Shown: in pieces, positions 6,767 through 12,598 of the stretch
Position numbering within the stretch: the first letter of the stretch is position 1
Layout of the letters: every line of letters starts with the position of its first letter
NCBI GenBank assembly: GCA_027435495.1
Contig: DAHZZC010000329.1
Coordinates: forward strand, 1 to 12,598
Direction: 5' to 3'
DNA: 12,598 nt
From: Planctomycetales bacterium
GTDB lineage: Bacteria > Planctomycetota > Planctomycetia > Isosphaerales > Isosphaeraceae
Position numbers and translations under genes: made by a program
Notes under the pieces: generated by a model
Database searches by the model: none
Told to the model about the DNA's origin: nothing
Seen by the model: only the letters and a program-made list of their open reading frames with translations

Positions 6767-7909
6767 TCAATAGCTGTCCGAGCTGATGACCTCGCCCTGG
6801 TTACGCGAGCCAAGAGCCCAGACGGTTAACTGGTTCACCGAGTTTTTGAGGAAGTGAACCGAGCCATCGGCCAGCAGCACGTTTGCCCCGCCGGGGTGGT
6901 GGCTGCTCATCCCGAAGAAGCCGAACGAGTCATCCGTGTCGCCGCCGCCTAGGTTAATGTCGCAGGCCGGATACGGAGCATTCGGTCCAACCAGGATGTT
7001 GCCGAGCGTGTGCGAGAAGAGGCCGTAGCACCACCGATCGCCCTTCCAGCCGAGATAGCTCCCGGAGGAGACCAGGGAGAACCCCTGCGCCGCGCAGGTG
7101 CCGCTGAGCCAGGCGTTGAGTGTCCCACCGCCAGCCGGCATGTTGAGGTACTGTGAGCCAATGCCGGGCCCCGGCGTGGCGCCCGCCGGGAAGGACTGAC
7201 CGACCCGGACGATCGTCCTCTGGACCTTGTAGATCGCCTGATTGTTGCCGACCAGCCACTCACCATAAGCGATCGTGTTCGAGGTTCCGTCCGTGATGTC
7301 CTGGACGCCGATCGAAGGCCCATCGTACTGGAAGACACCATTCGGCGGCGAGTTGCCGAAGTTGACATTTTGCCAGTTACTGGGACCGTCCTGATTCAGC
7401 GAGGAGCCGACCGAGGCGAAATAGTTCGACCCTGGCGACTGATAATTGATGCCGTTGGAGTATTGCGTGCCCGTGTAAAGGGAATCCGAGGGGCAGAGGA
7501 AAGAATTGACCCTGGAGCCGGTCGCGGTCGACTGGACGAGACCCTCGCCGTTGCCGACGTCAACCGACGTGAGCATGAAATTCAGCGAGTTGTAGACGGT
7601 GCCCTGCTCGATGTAGCTCATCATCATGGCCTGGGCGCTCCAGGCGCCCCAGCCGTACTGGGGCTGAGCCTTGAGGTTGCTGCTATTGGCCCCTCCCATC
7701 GGGAACGAGTTGTTCGCCGTATGGTAGTTGTGCATGGCAAGGCCGATCTGCTTCAAATTATTGGTGCACTGGGCACGTCGGGCGGCTTCGCGTGCCGCCT
7801 GGACAGCGGGCAAGAGAAGCGCGATCAGGACCGCGATGATCGCGATCACGACCAGGAGCTCGATCAGGGTGAAGCCCCGCGAGGCGCGCGGGTTCATCGT
7901 GGCGTTCAT
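6767..7909 (-). CDS. DUF1559 protein with prepilin-type N-terminus (copy A)
   Basis: The product has 380 residues from the ATG at 7909; GGGGA lies about 7 bases upstream. The frame is open to 8005, but the extra residues have no family character and would run back to the lipoprotein stop. An ATG at 7897 is a second possible start. Gly12-Phe13 begins GFTLIELLVVIAIIAVLIAL followed by LLPAVQAAREAARR and CTNNLKQIGLAMHNYH, a canonical prepilin peptidase site and helix. The central part contains the family stretch GVQDITDGTSNTIAYGEW, and the C-terminus has HHPGGANVLLADGSVHFLK and ends GEVISSDSY. The region between is rich in Gly, Asn and Ser, as expected of an exported globular domain. A small lipoprotein gene ends 92 bases upstream and a strong terminator follows. 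The function of DUF1559 proteins is unknown; many paralogues per genome are typical of Planctomycetes. Confidence 0.94.
   Translation of the reverse strand: MNATMNPRASRGFTLIELLVVIAIIAVLIALLLPAVQAAREAARRAQCTNNLKQIGLAMHNYHTANNSFPMGGANSSNLKAQPQYGWGAWSAQAMMMSYIEQGTVYNSLNFMLTSVDVGNGEGLVQSTATGSRVNSFLCPSDSLYTGTQYSNGINYQSPGSNYFASVGSSLNQDGPSNWQNVNFGNSPPNGVFQYDGPSIGVQDITDGTSNTIAYGEWLVGNNQAIYKVQRTIVRVGQSFPAGATPGPGIGSQYLNMPAGGGTLNAWLSGTCAAQGFSLVSSGSYLGWKGDRWCYGLFSHTLGNILVGPNAPYPACDINLGGGDTDDSFGFFGMSSHHPGGANVLLADGSVHFLKNSVNQLTVWALGSRNQGEVISSDSY
7821..7874 (-). repeat. 54-bp direct repeat, copy in DUF1559 gene A
   Basis: Partner of 6456-6509 (49 of 54 bases identical by eye). Both copies encode the prepilin-type helix. 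The close DNA match could allow recombination between the paralogues. Confidence 0.7.
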
Positions 7910-7962
7910 GGAGAGGTCCCCAGGCCGTCGAAAGAGGAAGTCGGAAAGATGATTGCCTGCGT

Positions 7963-7978
7963 CGGCGCGAGAGCGCCG
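7963..7978. repeat. Short hairpin between the small lipoprotein and DUF1559 gene A
   Basis: CGGCGC, a four-base GAGA loop and GCGCCG form a perfect 6-bp G+C stem in the 92-base gap between the two genes. No T-run follows on either strand, so it is not a standard intrinsic terminator. It may affect mRNA stability or partial termination between two genes that otherwise look co-transcribed. Confidence 0.4.
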
Positions 7979-8001
7979 CTGCAATGAGAGGGCGGGAAGG
8001 G

Positions 8002-8229
8002 TCAAGGGGCCTTCGGAGCCGCGCCGGGCAGGACCGACGGAGCGCTATGCCCACGGGATTGCGACTGGTACTTCACTTCCTTCGGCGCCTGGTCGGCACC
8101 CTTCGGGAGAGCCACCTTGGCCAGGTTCGTCTCGTTGCTCGTGGTCTCGCTATCGCCGTTGCAGCCGACGAGGGCCGCGGATGCGAAGGCCATGGCAACC
8201 ATAACCAGGTTTCTCATGCTCTTCTTCAA
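8002..8229 (-). CDS. Small putative lipoprotein (about 75 residues)
   Basis: I place the start at the TTG at 8229, which has GAGGAG eight bases upstream (8243-8238) and gives MKKSMRNLVMVAMAFASAAL as the N-terminus. An ATG at 8217 would give 71 residues with a poorer ribosome site. The leader has a basic n-region, a hydrophobic core and the lipobox LVGC (Cys22 from the TTG), so signal peptidase II cleavage and lipid attachment are likely. The mature part is only about 54 residues, polar, low in complexity and rich in Ala, Pro, Ser and Lys, with no recognisable domain. Small lipoproteins of this kind are often found beside DUF1559 genes in Planctomycetes, and this one lies 92 bases upstream of such a gene on the same strand. 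The function is unknown. Confidence 0.75.
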   Translation of the reverse strand: MKKSMRNLVMVAMAFASAALVGCNGDSETTSNETNLAKVALPKGADQAPKEVKYQSQSRGHSAPSVLPGAAPKAP

Positions 8230-8237
8230 AAGTTCAT

Positions 8238-8243
8238 CTCCTC
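8238..8243 (-). promoter_or_regulatory. Ribosome binding site for the small lipoprotein
   Basis: GAGGAG on the minus strand is eight bases before the TTG at 8229 and too far (20 bases) from the in-frame ATG at 8217. This supports the TTG start, which also adds the Lys pair expected in a signal peptide. Confidence 0.5.
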
Positions 8244-8253
8244 GAAAAATGCG

Positions 8254-8277
8254 GACGCAATCGACCATATCCGTTCC
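8254..8277 (-). promoter_or_regulatory. Possible ECF-type promoter of the small lipoprotein
   Basis: On the minus strand GGAAC (8277-8273) is followed after 15 bases by CGTC (8257-8254), resembling the AAC...CGTC layout of several ECF sigma factor promoters. The transcript would start near 8247, a few bases before the ribosome site. The match is short and rests on pattern alone. Confidence 0.2.
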
Positions 8278-8642
8278 CCACACAGGAAACGAACAAGACG
8301 CCATCAGGACGAAATCCGCGGCAGGCCCCTCCGATGGAGGACCGCCGGATCAGTCATAACGGAGCGGACGACCCGAATCTTCAGAGCTACCCAGATCGCG
8401 AAGGGGCCATTGTTCGCACGCCCCGAACGACTCTCGCACGCATTGACTGCCTCGATTGTAGCCGTCCCACTCGGCATGACAAGGGCGACTCCGTAGAATT
8501 TCGTTGACGATCTCGCAAAGAGAGAACGGAGGAAGTTGTCCAGAAATGTGGCCTGATCTGGGTCGACGAAGGGACGAGGGTCCACACGAGACCAGGCGAG
8601 TCTGTGGGGTGTGGTGGGGACGCAGGGTACTTTGGATCGGGC
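8278..8642. other. Intergenic region with no supported gene
   Basis: This lies between the end of the DUF1552 gene and the start of the small lipoprotein region. Open frames cross it on both strands, but none has a convincing start, ribosome site or recognisable protein family. A hairpin with CCTCC/GGAGG (8328-8332 with 8336-8340, three-base loop) and an outer CGGC/GCCG arm is present at 8319-8347; it has no T-run. I see no clear terminator for the DUF1552 gene here. Confidence 0.5.
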
Positions 8643-10010
8643 TCAAACGGGGCCAAGGGCGGGCAGCCGGCCCGTGCTGTCGCCATGGCGATCGACCCGC
8701 ACTCCCATCCGATCGAGCATGGAGAGGTAGAGATTATTGAGGGGAGTCGCTTCATACTTAAGATGGCGGCCGGTTGCGATGGAGCCGCCGCCTCGCCCGG
8801 CGAGGAGGATGGGGAGGTCGTCGTGATTGTGGCGATCACCGTCGCTAATTCCGCTCCCGTAAACGATCATCGAGTGCTCGAGCACGGTTCCGTCCCCCTC
8901 CTTCATCGACTTCAAGCGGCCGATGAGGTAGGCAAACTGCTCGACGTGGAACCGGTTGATCGTCCGGATCTTTTCGTGCTTCTTCGGGTCGTTGCCGTGG
9001 TGGGAGAGGTCGTGGTGGCCATCGGGGACGCCCAGGAACGGATAGGCGCGGTTACTGGCCTCGTTGGCGAACATGAAGGTGCCGATCCGGGTCACGTCGG
9101 CCTGGAATGCCAGGGCGAGGAGGTCGAGCATCAGGCGGATATGCTCGCGATGGTCGGCCGGGACGCCGCCAGGCCGTGCGATCCCTGGTTCGGGACGTCG
9201 GTCGCCGATATCGAAGGCGCGGGCCTGCTCGATCCGGCGTTCGATTTCGCGGACGGCTCCCAGGTATTCGTCGATCTTGTGGCGGTCGTTCGAGCCGAGT
9301 TGTGCGTGGAGCTGCTTCGCGTCCTCGCGAACGAAGTCCAGGACGCTCCGCTGCCGGCGCTCGCGGCGGGCCCGGAGGGCCGGCGAGGCGTCGCGGTTCC
9401 GGGCGCCGAACAGGCGGTCGAAGAGCAGGCCGGGGTTGATCTCCTTGGCCATCGGCATGTTTTCCGATTTCCAGGAGATGTTCGACGAATAGGCGCAGCT
9501 ATACCCCGAGTCGCACGACCCGGCCTGCGCCGATGGGTCGATTCCCAACTCCAGCGAGGGGAGCCGGGTCCGGTGGCCGATCTGGTGGGCCGCGACCTGA
9601 TCAATCGAGACTCCGGCGCGGATGTTGGCTCCATCGGTCTTCAGCGGGTGGGCGCCGGTGAGGAAGCAGGCCAGAGAACGAGCGTGATCGCCTCCCTCGT
9701 CGCCCATCGGCGAGGCGTTCTGCTGCTGCAATCCGCTCAGAACGATGAGGTCCTGGCGGAACGGCTCGAGGGCGCCGAGGGTGGGCGGGAGTTGGAAGTC
9801 GGCTCCCGCCTCCGCAGGCGTCCAGTCGGGCATGTGGACGCCATTGGGTACGTACAGGAAGGCGATCCGGCGAGGGATCTCGGAGCCGGCCGGTGCACCT
9901 GCGGCCTGTCTCACCGCCGGCCCCATCGCTTCGAGCCAGGGGAGCGCAATCGCCGCCCCCATCCCGCGCAAAACGGTACGACGCGTGAGTTCCACCGACC
10001 GCTTGTTCAC
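8643..10010 (-). CDS. DUF1552 protein with Tat-like signal
   Basis: The product has 455 residues from a GTG at 10010 with AGGAGA seven bases upstream; the frame is open to 10226, but that part overlaps the preceding gene. The N-terminus carries LTRRTVLRGMGAAIALPWLE, a twin-arginine motif (R10-R11) and hydrophobic stretch typical of this family, so export in folded form is likely. Family features include RIAFLYVPNGVHMPDW, LSGLQQQNA, a cysteine-containing GSCDSGYSCAYSSNISW segment, FMFANEASNR, DGHHDLSHHGNDPKKHEKI, a histidine-rich stretch that could bind metal, and the terminal GDSTGRLPAL. Its start is 47 bases after the stop of the DUF1592-type cytochrome gene, the usual partner in Planctomycetes and Verrucomicrobia. 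The two are probably one operon. The biochemical activity is unknown; the fold has been likened to sulfatase/phosphatase-type (DUF1501-like) proteins, which I cannot test here. Confidence 0.93.
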   Translation of the reverse strand: MNKRSVELTRRTVLRGMGAAIALPWLEAMGPAVRQAAGAPAGSEIPRRIAFLYVPNGVHMPDWTPAEAGADFQLPPTLGALEPFRQDLIVLSGLQQQNASPMGDEGGDHARSLACFLTGAHPLKTDGANIRAGVSIDQVAAHQIGHRTRLPSLELGIDPSAQAGSCDSGYSCAYSSNISWKSENMPMAKEINPGLLFDRLFGARNRDASPALRARRERRQRSVLDFVREDAKQLHAQLGSNDRHKIDEYLGAVREIERRIEQARAFDIGDRRPEPGIARPGGVPADHREHIRLMLDLLALAFQADVTRIGTFMFANEASNRAYPFLGVPDGHHDLSHHGNDPKKHEKIRTINRFHVEQFAYLIGRLKSMKEGDGTVLEHSMIVYGSGISDGDRHNHDDLPILLAGRGGGSIATGRHLKYEATPLNNLYLSMLDRMGVRVDRHGDSTGRLPALGPV

Positions 10011-10017
10011 GACTCGT

Positions 10018-10023
10018 TCTCCT
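10018..10023 (-). promoter_or_regulatory. Ribosome binding site deciding the DUF1552 GTG start
   Basis: AGGAGA on the minus strand is seven bases before the GTG at 10010. Translation from there begins just ahead of the twin-arginine motif, as expected for the family, while upstream starts would add residues overlapping the preceding gene. Confidence 0.65.
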
Positions 10024-10057
10024 GTCACCGTCCCTGTCCGGTGTTTCCAGGCCATGT

Positions 10058-11989
10058 TCAGTATCGCCGTTTCAGGAACGGCTCGCTTGTCACGATACCC
10101 CGAAGGAGCACTCCGGAGCGATAGCCGTTGGCCTCCAGATCCTTGACGATCCGATCGACGGCGCAGTGATCGGATTCTTCCAGACCGCGACCGAGGGCGT
10201 AGGTCAGCATTTTCTCGGTCAGGCATCGGGCAAACTCGCGCGGACGGCCCTTGAGGATGGACTTCAGCTCGGTCGGACCGCGGAACGACTGACCCGAAGG
10301 GAGTGTTCCGGAGGAATCGACCGGCTGTCCGGCGTCCTTCTCGCGCCAGGCCCCGACGCCGTCAAAATTCTCCAGGCCGAAGCCCAGGGGATCGAGGCGG
10401 TTGTGGCAGACGGCGCAGCTTGGCTGCGCCCGATGCTGCTCCAGCCGCTTTCGGACCGTCAGCGCTGTCTGGACGACCCGGTCATCCTTGAGCGGCTTGA
10501 CATCTGGCGGCGGGGGCGGAGGAGGTGCGCCGAGGATCTGTTCCAGTACCCATCGGCCTCGCTTGACGGGTGATGTTCGATTGGGGTTCGAGGTGACCGT
10601 CAGGACGCTCGCCTGGGTGAGCAGCCCGCCTCGGGCGGTTCCAGCCAGGCGGACGCGGCGAAACTCGGGCCCGACGACGCCGGGAATGCCGTAATGCCGG
10701 GCGAGACGCTCGTTCAGATAGGTATAGTCGGCATCGATCAGATCGAAGAGGCTGCGGTCCTCCCGGAAGACCTCGGCCAGAAACAGCTCGGTCTCGCGGA
10801 ACATCGCCTCGCGGAGCGGCTCGTCGAAGGAGGGATAGCGTTCGCGGTCGGGGCTGATGGTCCGCAAGTTCCGGATCTGGAGCCACTGGCCGCCGAAGTT
10901 GTCGACAAGGGCCCGGCCGCGAGGGTCGTCGATCATCCGCCTGGCCTGCGCCGCGAGGACCTCGGGGGATCGGAGCTTCCCCTGGCCGGCCAGCCGGAGC
11001 AATTCGTCGTCGGGCATGCTGCTCCAGAGGAAATAGGAAAGGCGCGAGGCGACCTCGTATCCTCCGATTGGTTCGACGCCGCGCCTTAGGCTGTTGCTGC
11101 CTTCCGGGTGGTTGCGTGGGCGCTCATCGAGCTCGACGCGAAAGAGCAAATTGGGCGAGACCAGCACCGCCTGGACGGCGAGTTGAATGGCCCGCTCGAA
11201 GTTTTCACCATCAGCCAGCGCAATCTGAACGATGGCGAGGAGTCGGTCGAGCTCGGGCGGCGTGACGGGGCGTCGGTAGGCCCGGCTCGCGAACCGTTCC
11301 AGGATCGCGCGGGCGGCCTCGGGATACTCGCCTGCCGAGGCTGGCTCGCGGAAGAGGATGCGGCGGTGCGACTCGGGCCTCGGCTGGCCCGGCACCAGAT
11401 CCGCGACGATCACCCGCTCGGCGACTCGCTCGGCCGCCGCCAGGTAACGCTCCATCAGCAGCGGCGGCAGCGCCAGAACATCGCCGACATTGTCGAACCC
11501 GTATCCGACCTCATCCGAGGGAAACTCGTCGGCCGGGCGATCATTGATCCCGAAAAGGTCGCGGATCGTGTTGTTGTACTCGACCCGGTTGAGCCGCCGA
11601 ATGGTCACCCGACCCGGGTCGGGCGGGCGCGCGCAGTCGTCTCGGTCGAGCGCCTGTTTGATGAGAAGCGCGACCCGGTCGGCCTCGGCCTTCTCGGGCT
11701 GGGGACTGTCCTCGGGCGGCATGAGACCGCCCTCGATATACTCATGCACCCGAGACCAGGCCTTGCGGCGGGTCCGGAAGGTCTCCTCGTCGCCGAGGGC
11801 GTCAAGGTTCAGCCCGCCCTTCGACTTGCCGGCCGCGTGGCAGCCCGCGCAGTGCTTCGCGAGGAACGGCCGAACGACCCGCGGGAAGGCCTCGCGATCG
11901 GCGGGCTCGCTCGCGATCGCCAGCGACCCCAAGGGGGCCGGCAGGCACGCGGCCATCGAGGCGACCAGGAAGCGAACGTAGCAACGCAT
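10058..11989 (-). CDS. Secreted multidomain c-type cytochrome-like protein (PSCyt1-DUF1587-DUF1595-DUF1592-DUF1588-DUF1585)
   Basis: The product has 643 residues from the ATG at 11989, which has GAGAGG five bases upstream; the open frame to 12133 adds residues of no family character. A signal peptide (about 1-27, ending SLAIAS) is followed by a PSCyt1 haem domain with CAGCH (47-51) and a GGLMPP loop whose M90 may be the distal ligand. Next come DUF1587 (about 128-193, RLNRVEYNNTIRDLFG and DEVGYGFDNVGDVL), DUF1595 (about 226-286), DUF1592 (about 309-436, ASRLSYFLWSSMPDDEL), DUF1588 (about 447-545) and DUF1585 (about 565-640). DUF1588 contains the hinge GAPPPPPPPDV and a second haem motif, CAVCH (525-529). 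The protein should be periplasmic with covalent haem. Its role is unknown. It is the first gene of a pair with the DUF1552 gene 47 bases downstream. Confidence 0.94.
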   Translation of the reverse strand: MRCYVRFLVASMAACLPAPLGSLAIASEPADREAFPRVVRPFLAKHCAGCHAAGKSKGGLNLDALGDEETFRTRRKAWSRVHEYIEGGLMPPEDSPQPEKAEADRVALLIKQALDRDDCARPPDPGRVTIRRLNRVEYNNTIRDLFGINDRPADEFPSDEVGYGFDNVGDVLALPPLLMERYLAAAERVAERVIVADLVPGQPRPESHRRILFREPASAGEYPEAARAILERFASRAYRRPVTPPELDRLLAIVQIALADGENFERAIQLAVQAVLVSPNLLFRVELDERPRNHPEGSNSLRRGVEPIGGYEVASRLSYFLWSSMPDDELLRLAGQGKLRSPEVLAAQARRMIDDPRGRALVDNFGGQWLQIRNLRTISPDRERYPSFDEPLREAMFRETELFLAEVFREDRSLFDLIDADYTYLNERLARHYGIPGVVGPEFRRVRLAGTARGGLLTQASVLTVTSNPNRTSPVKRGRWVLEQILGAPPPPPPPDVKPLKDDRVVQTALTVRKRLEQHRAQPSCAVCHNRLDPLGFGLENFDGVGAWREKDAGQPVDSSGTLPSGQSFRGPTELKSILKGRPREFARCLTEKMLTYALGRGLEESDHCAVDRIVKDLEANGYRSGVLLRGIVTSEPFLKRRY

Positions 11990-12259
11990 TCTTGCCTCTC
12001 GGTGAACCTCGATATCCCGTCGGAGGCGACAAACTCTATCCGGAATCGCGATCGACATCGACCCCAGATCCGACGACCAATCTCCGCGAACGAGACGGAC
12101 GCAGGCCGGGCGATTCCCAGTCCTGATTCTCATCGCGTTTCTCCACGTGCGAAGCCATAAGTGAATGGCTCATGATCCATTCCGGGGTCGTGGCCCGGCA
12201 AAATCGACGCAACACCATGCAGTTTCAGCACTTGGGTCTCAAGAGCAGCATGCCGACCT

Positions 12260-12320
12260 CGGAGTGGCAACCCTTTGTCCCTCAAGGATTTGCGGCAGGT
12301 CTGGCAGGACCGCCACTCCG
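12260..12320. repeat. Long-spaced inverted repeat in the non-coding right end
   Basis: CGGAGTGGC (12260-12268) and GCCACTCCG (12312-12320) are perfect 9-base inverted arms around a 43-base centre that contains the related strings GCGGCAGG and TGGCAGG. No open frame, T-run or known RNA is apparent. It could be a structured RNA, a recombination site or a dispersed genomic repeat. Confidence 0.45.
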
Positions 12321-12583
12321 GTATCCCTCAATGAGCCAAGCAATTTTCTTCAAATTCGCAGAGCCCGTCGGGCGTCTGTCTACGAGAAAGAGAAAACCAA
12401 CGAATTTTCATCGAGTCCATTGCAAATGGTCGATCGCCCGATTAGTCTCCTCTCACGAACGTCCTTTCCTGACCGAACCTCCGAGCGGCGTTCCACAGGC
12501 ACCTATTCAGGGGCAGTGCCATGCCTGACGTCGGCAGGGCCTACTTGTGTCGCATCAAACCGCGCGTACAAGCAACAAATCAT

Positions 12584-12597
12584 GGGGGGGGGGGGGG
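12584..12597. repeat. Homopolymer run of 14 G
   Basis: Fourteen consecutive G lie one base from the end of the window. A run of this length at a sequence edge is often an assembly or sequencing artefact, though a true slippage-prone tract cannot be excluded. Confidence 0.9.
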
Positions 12598-12598
12598 C

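Larger units (their letters stand above)
11990..12598. other. Upstream and terminal region without a supported gene
   Basis: This is the presumed leader and promoter region of the cytochrome/DUF1552 operon and the end of the window. An open frame on the plus strand (12172-12528) has no ribosome site or recognisable family, and the minus strand is broken by stops. I could not find a convincing promoter. The region from about 12170 on looks less G+C-rich than the coding parts. It contains an inverted repeat (12260-12320) and ends in a homopolymer G run. Confidence 0.5.

Noticed and set aside
8350..8646. Minus-strand open frame of 98 codons in the gap after the DUF1552 gene
   Set aside because: There is no ribosome site, no domain, and two other frames over the same bases are equally open. 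It remains a weak possibility for a gene remnant.
8604..10124. Plus-strand open frame of 506 codons
   Set aside because: It is antisense to the DUF1552 gene, whose motifs are clear. The plus-strand product is Val/Gly/Arg-rich and resembles no family.
11108..12160. Plus-strand open frame of 350 codons
   Set aside because: It is antisense to the haem protein gene and has no recognisable domain.
12172..12528. Plus-strand open frame of 118 codons
   Set aside because: No ribosome site, no family resemblance, and it crosses the inverted repeat at 12260-12320. The composition is unlike the neighbouring genes.
1..12598. CRISPR array, tRNA or rRNA gene, transposase, integrase or defence system
   Set aside because: I saw no regularly spaced repeats, no cloverleaf-like sequence and no protein of these classes on either strand.

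Overview
The window reads as chromosomal DNA of a high-GC planctomycete, most likely Isosphaeraceae-like; the family placement is an inference. Three gene types that are expanded in Planctomycetes support this: two DUF1559 proteins with prepilin-type N-termini, a large secreted protein with c-type haem motifs of the PSCyt1/DUF1587/DUF1592/DUF1588/DUF1585 type, and its usual partner, a DUF1552 protein with a Tat-like leader. Small lipoproteins and frequent GTG/TTG starts fit as well. Nearly all genes lie on the minus strand; only the MutS-like gene is on the plus strand.

Layout. (1) 1-2910, minus: a glycine cleavage operon in the order gcvT, gcvH, gcvPA, with gcvPA running off the left edge; gcvPB is expected just outside. 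(2) 3053-4870, plus: a membrane-anchored MutS-family ATPase, divergent from gcvT. (3) 4872-8229, minus: two modules that each pair a DUF1559 pseudopilin-like protein with a lipoprotein, separated by a clear intrinsic terminator at 6692-6737. (4) 8643-11989, minus: a two-gene operon of the multidomain cytochrome-like protein followed by the DUF1552 protein. (5) 11990-12598: no convincing gene; it holds an inverted repeat and ends in a run of 14 G.

How the genes fit together. GcvT, GcvH and GcvPA/PB form the glycine cleavage system, which splits glycine to CO2, ammonia and methylene-tetrahydrofolate through the lipoyl arm of GcvH. The DUF1559 and lipoprotein genes encode exported envelope proteins of unknown function. 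The DUF1592-type/DUF1552 pair is a widespread planctomycete exported couple, also of unknown function, with two CxxCH motifs in the first protein and a Tat-like leader on the second. I found no tRNA, rRNA, CRISPR array, transposase, integrase or defence system. The least understood parts are the DUF1592/DUF1552 pair, the DUF1559/lipoprotein modules, the membrane MutS homologue and the non-coding right end.
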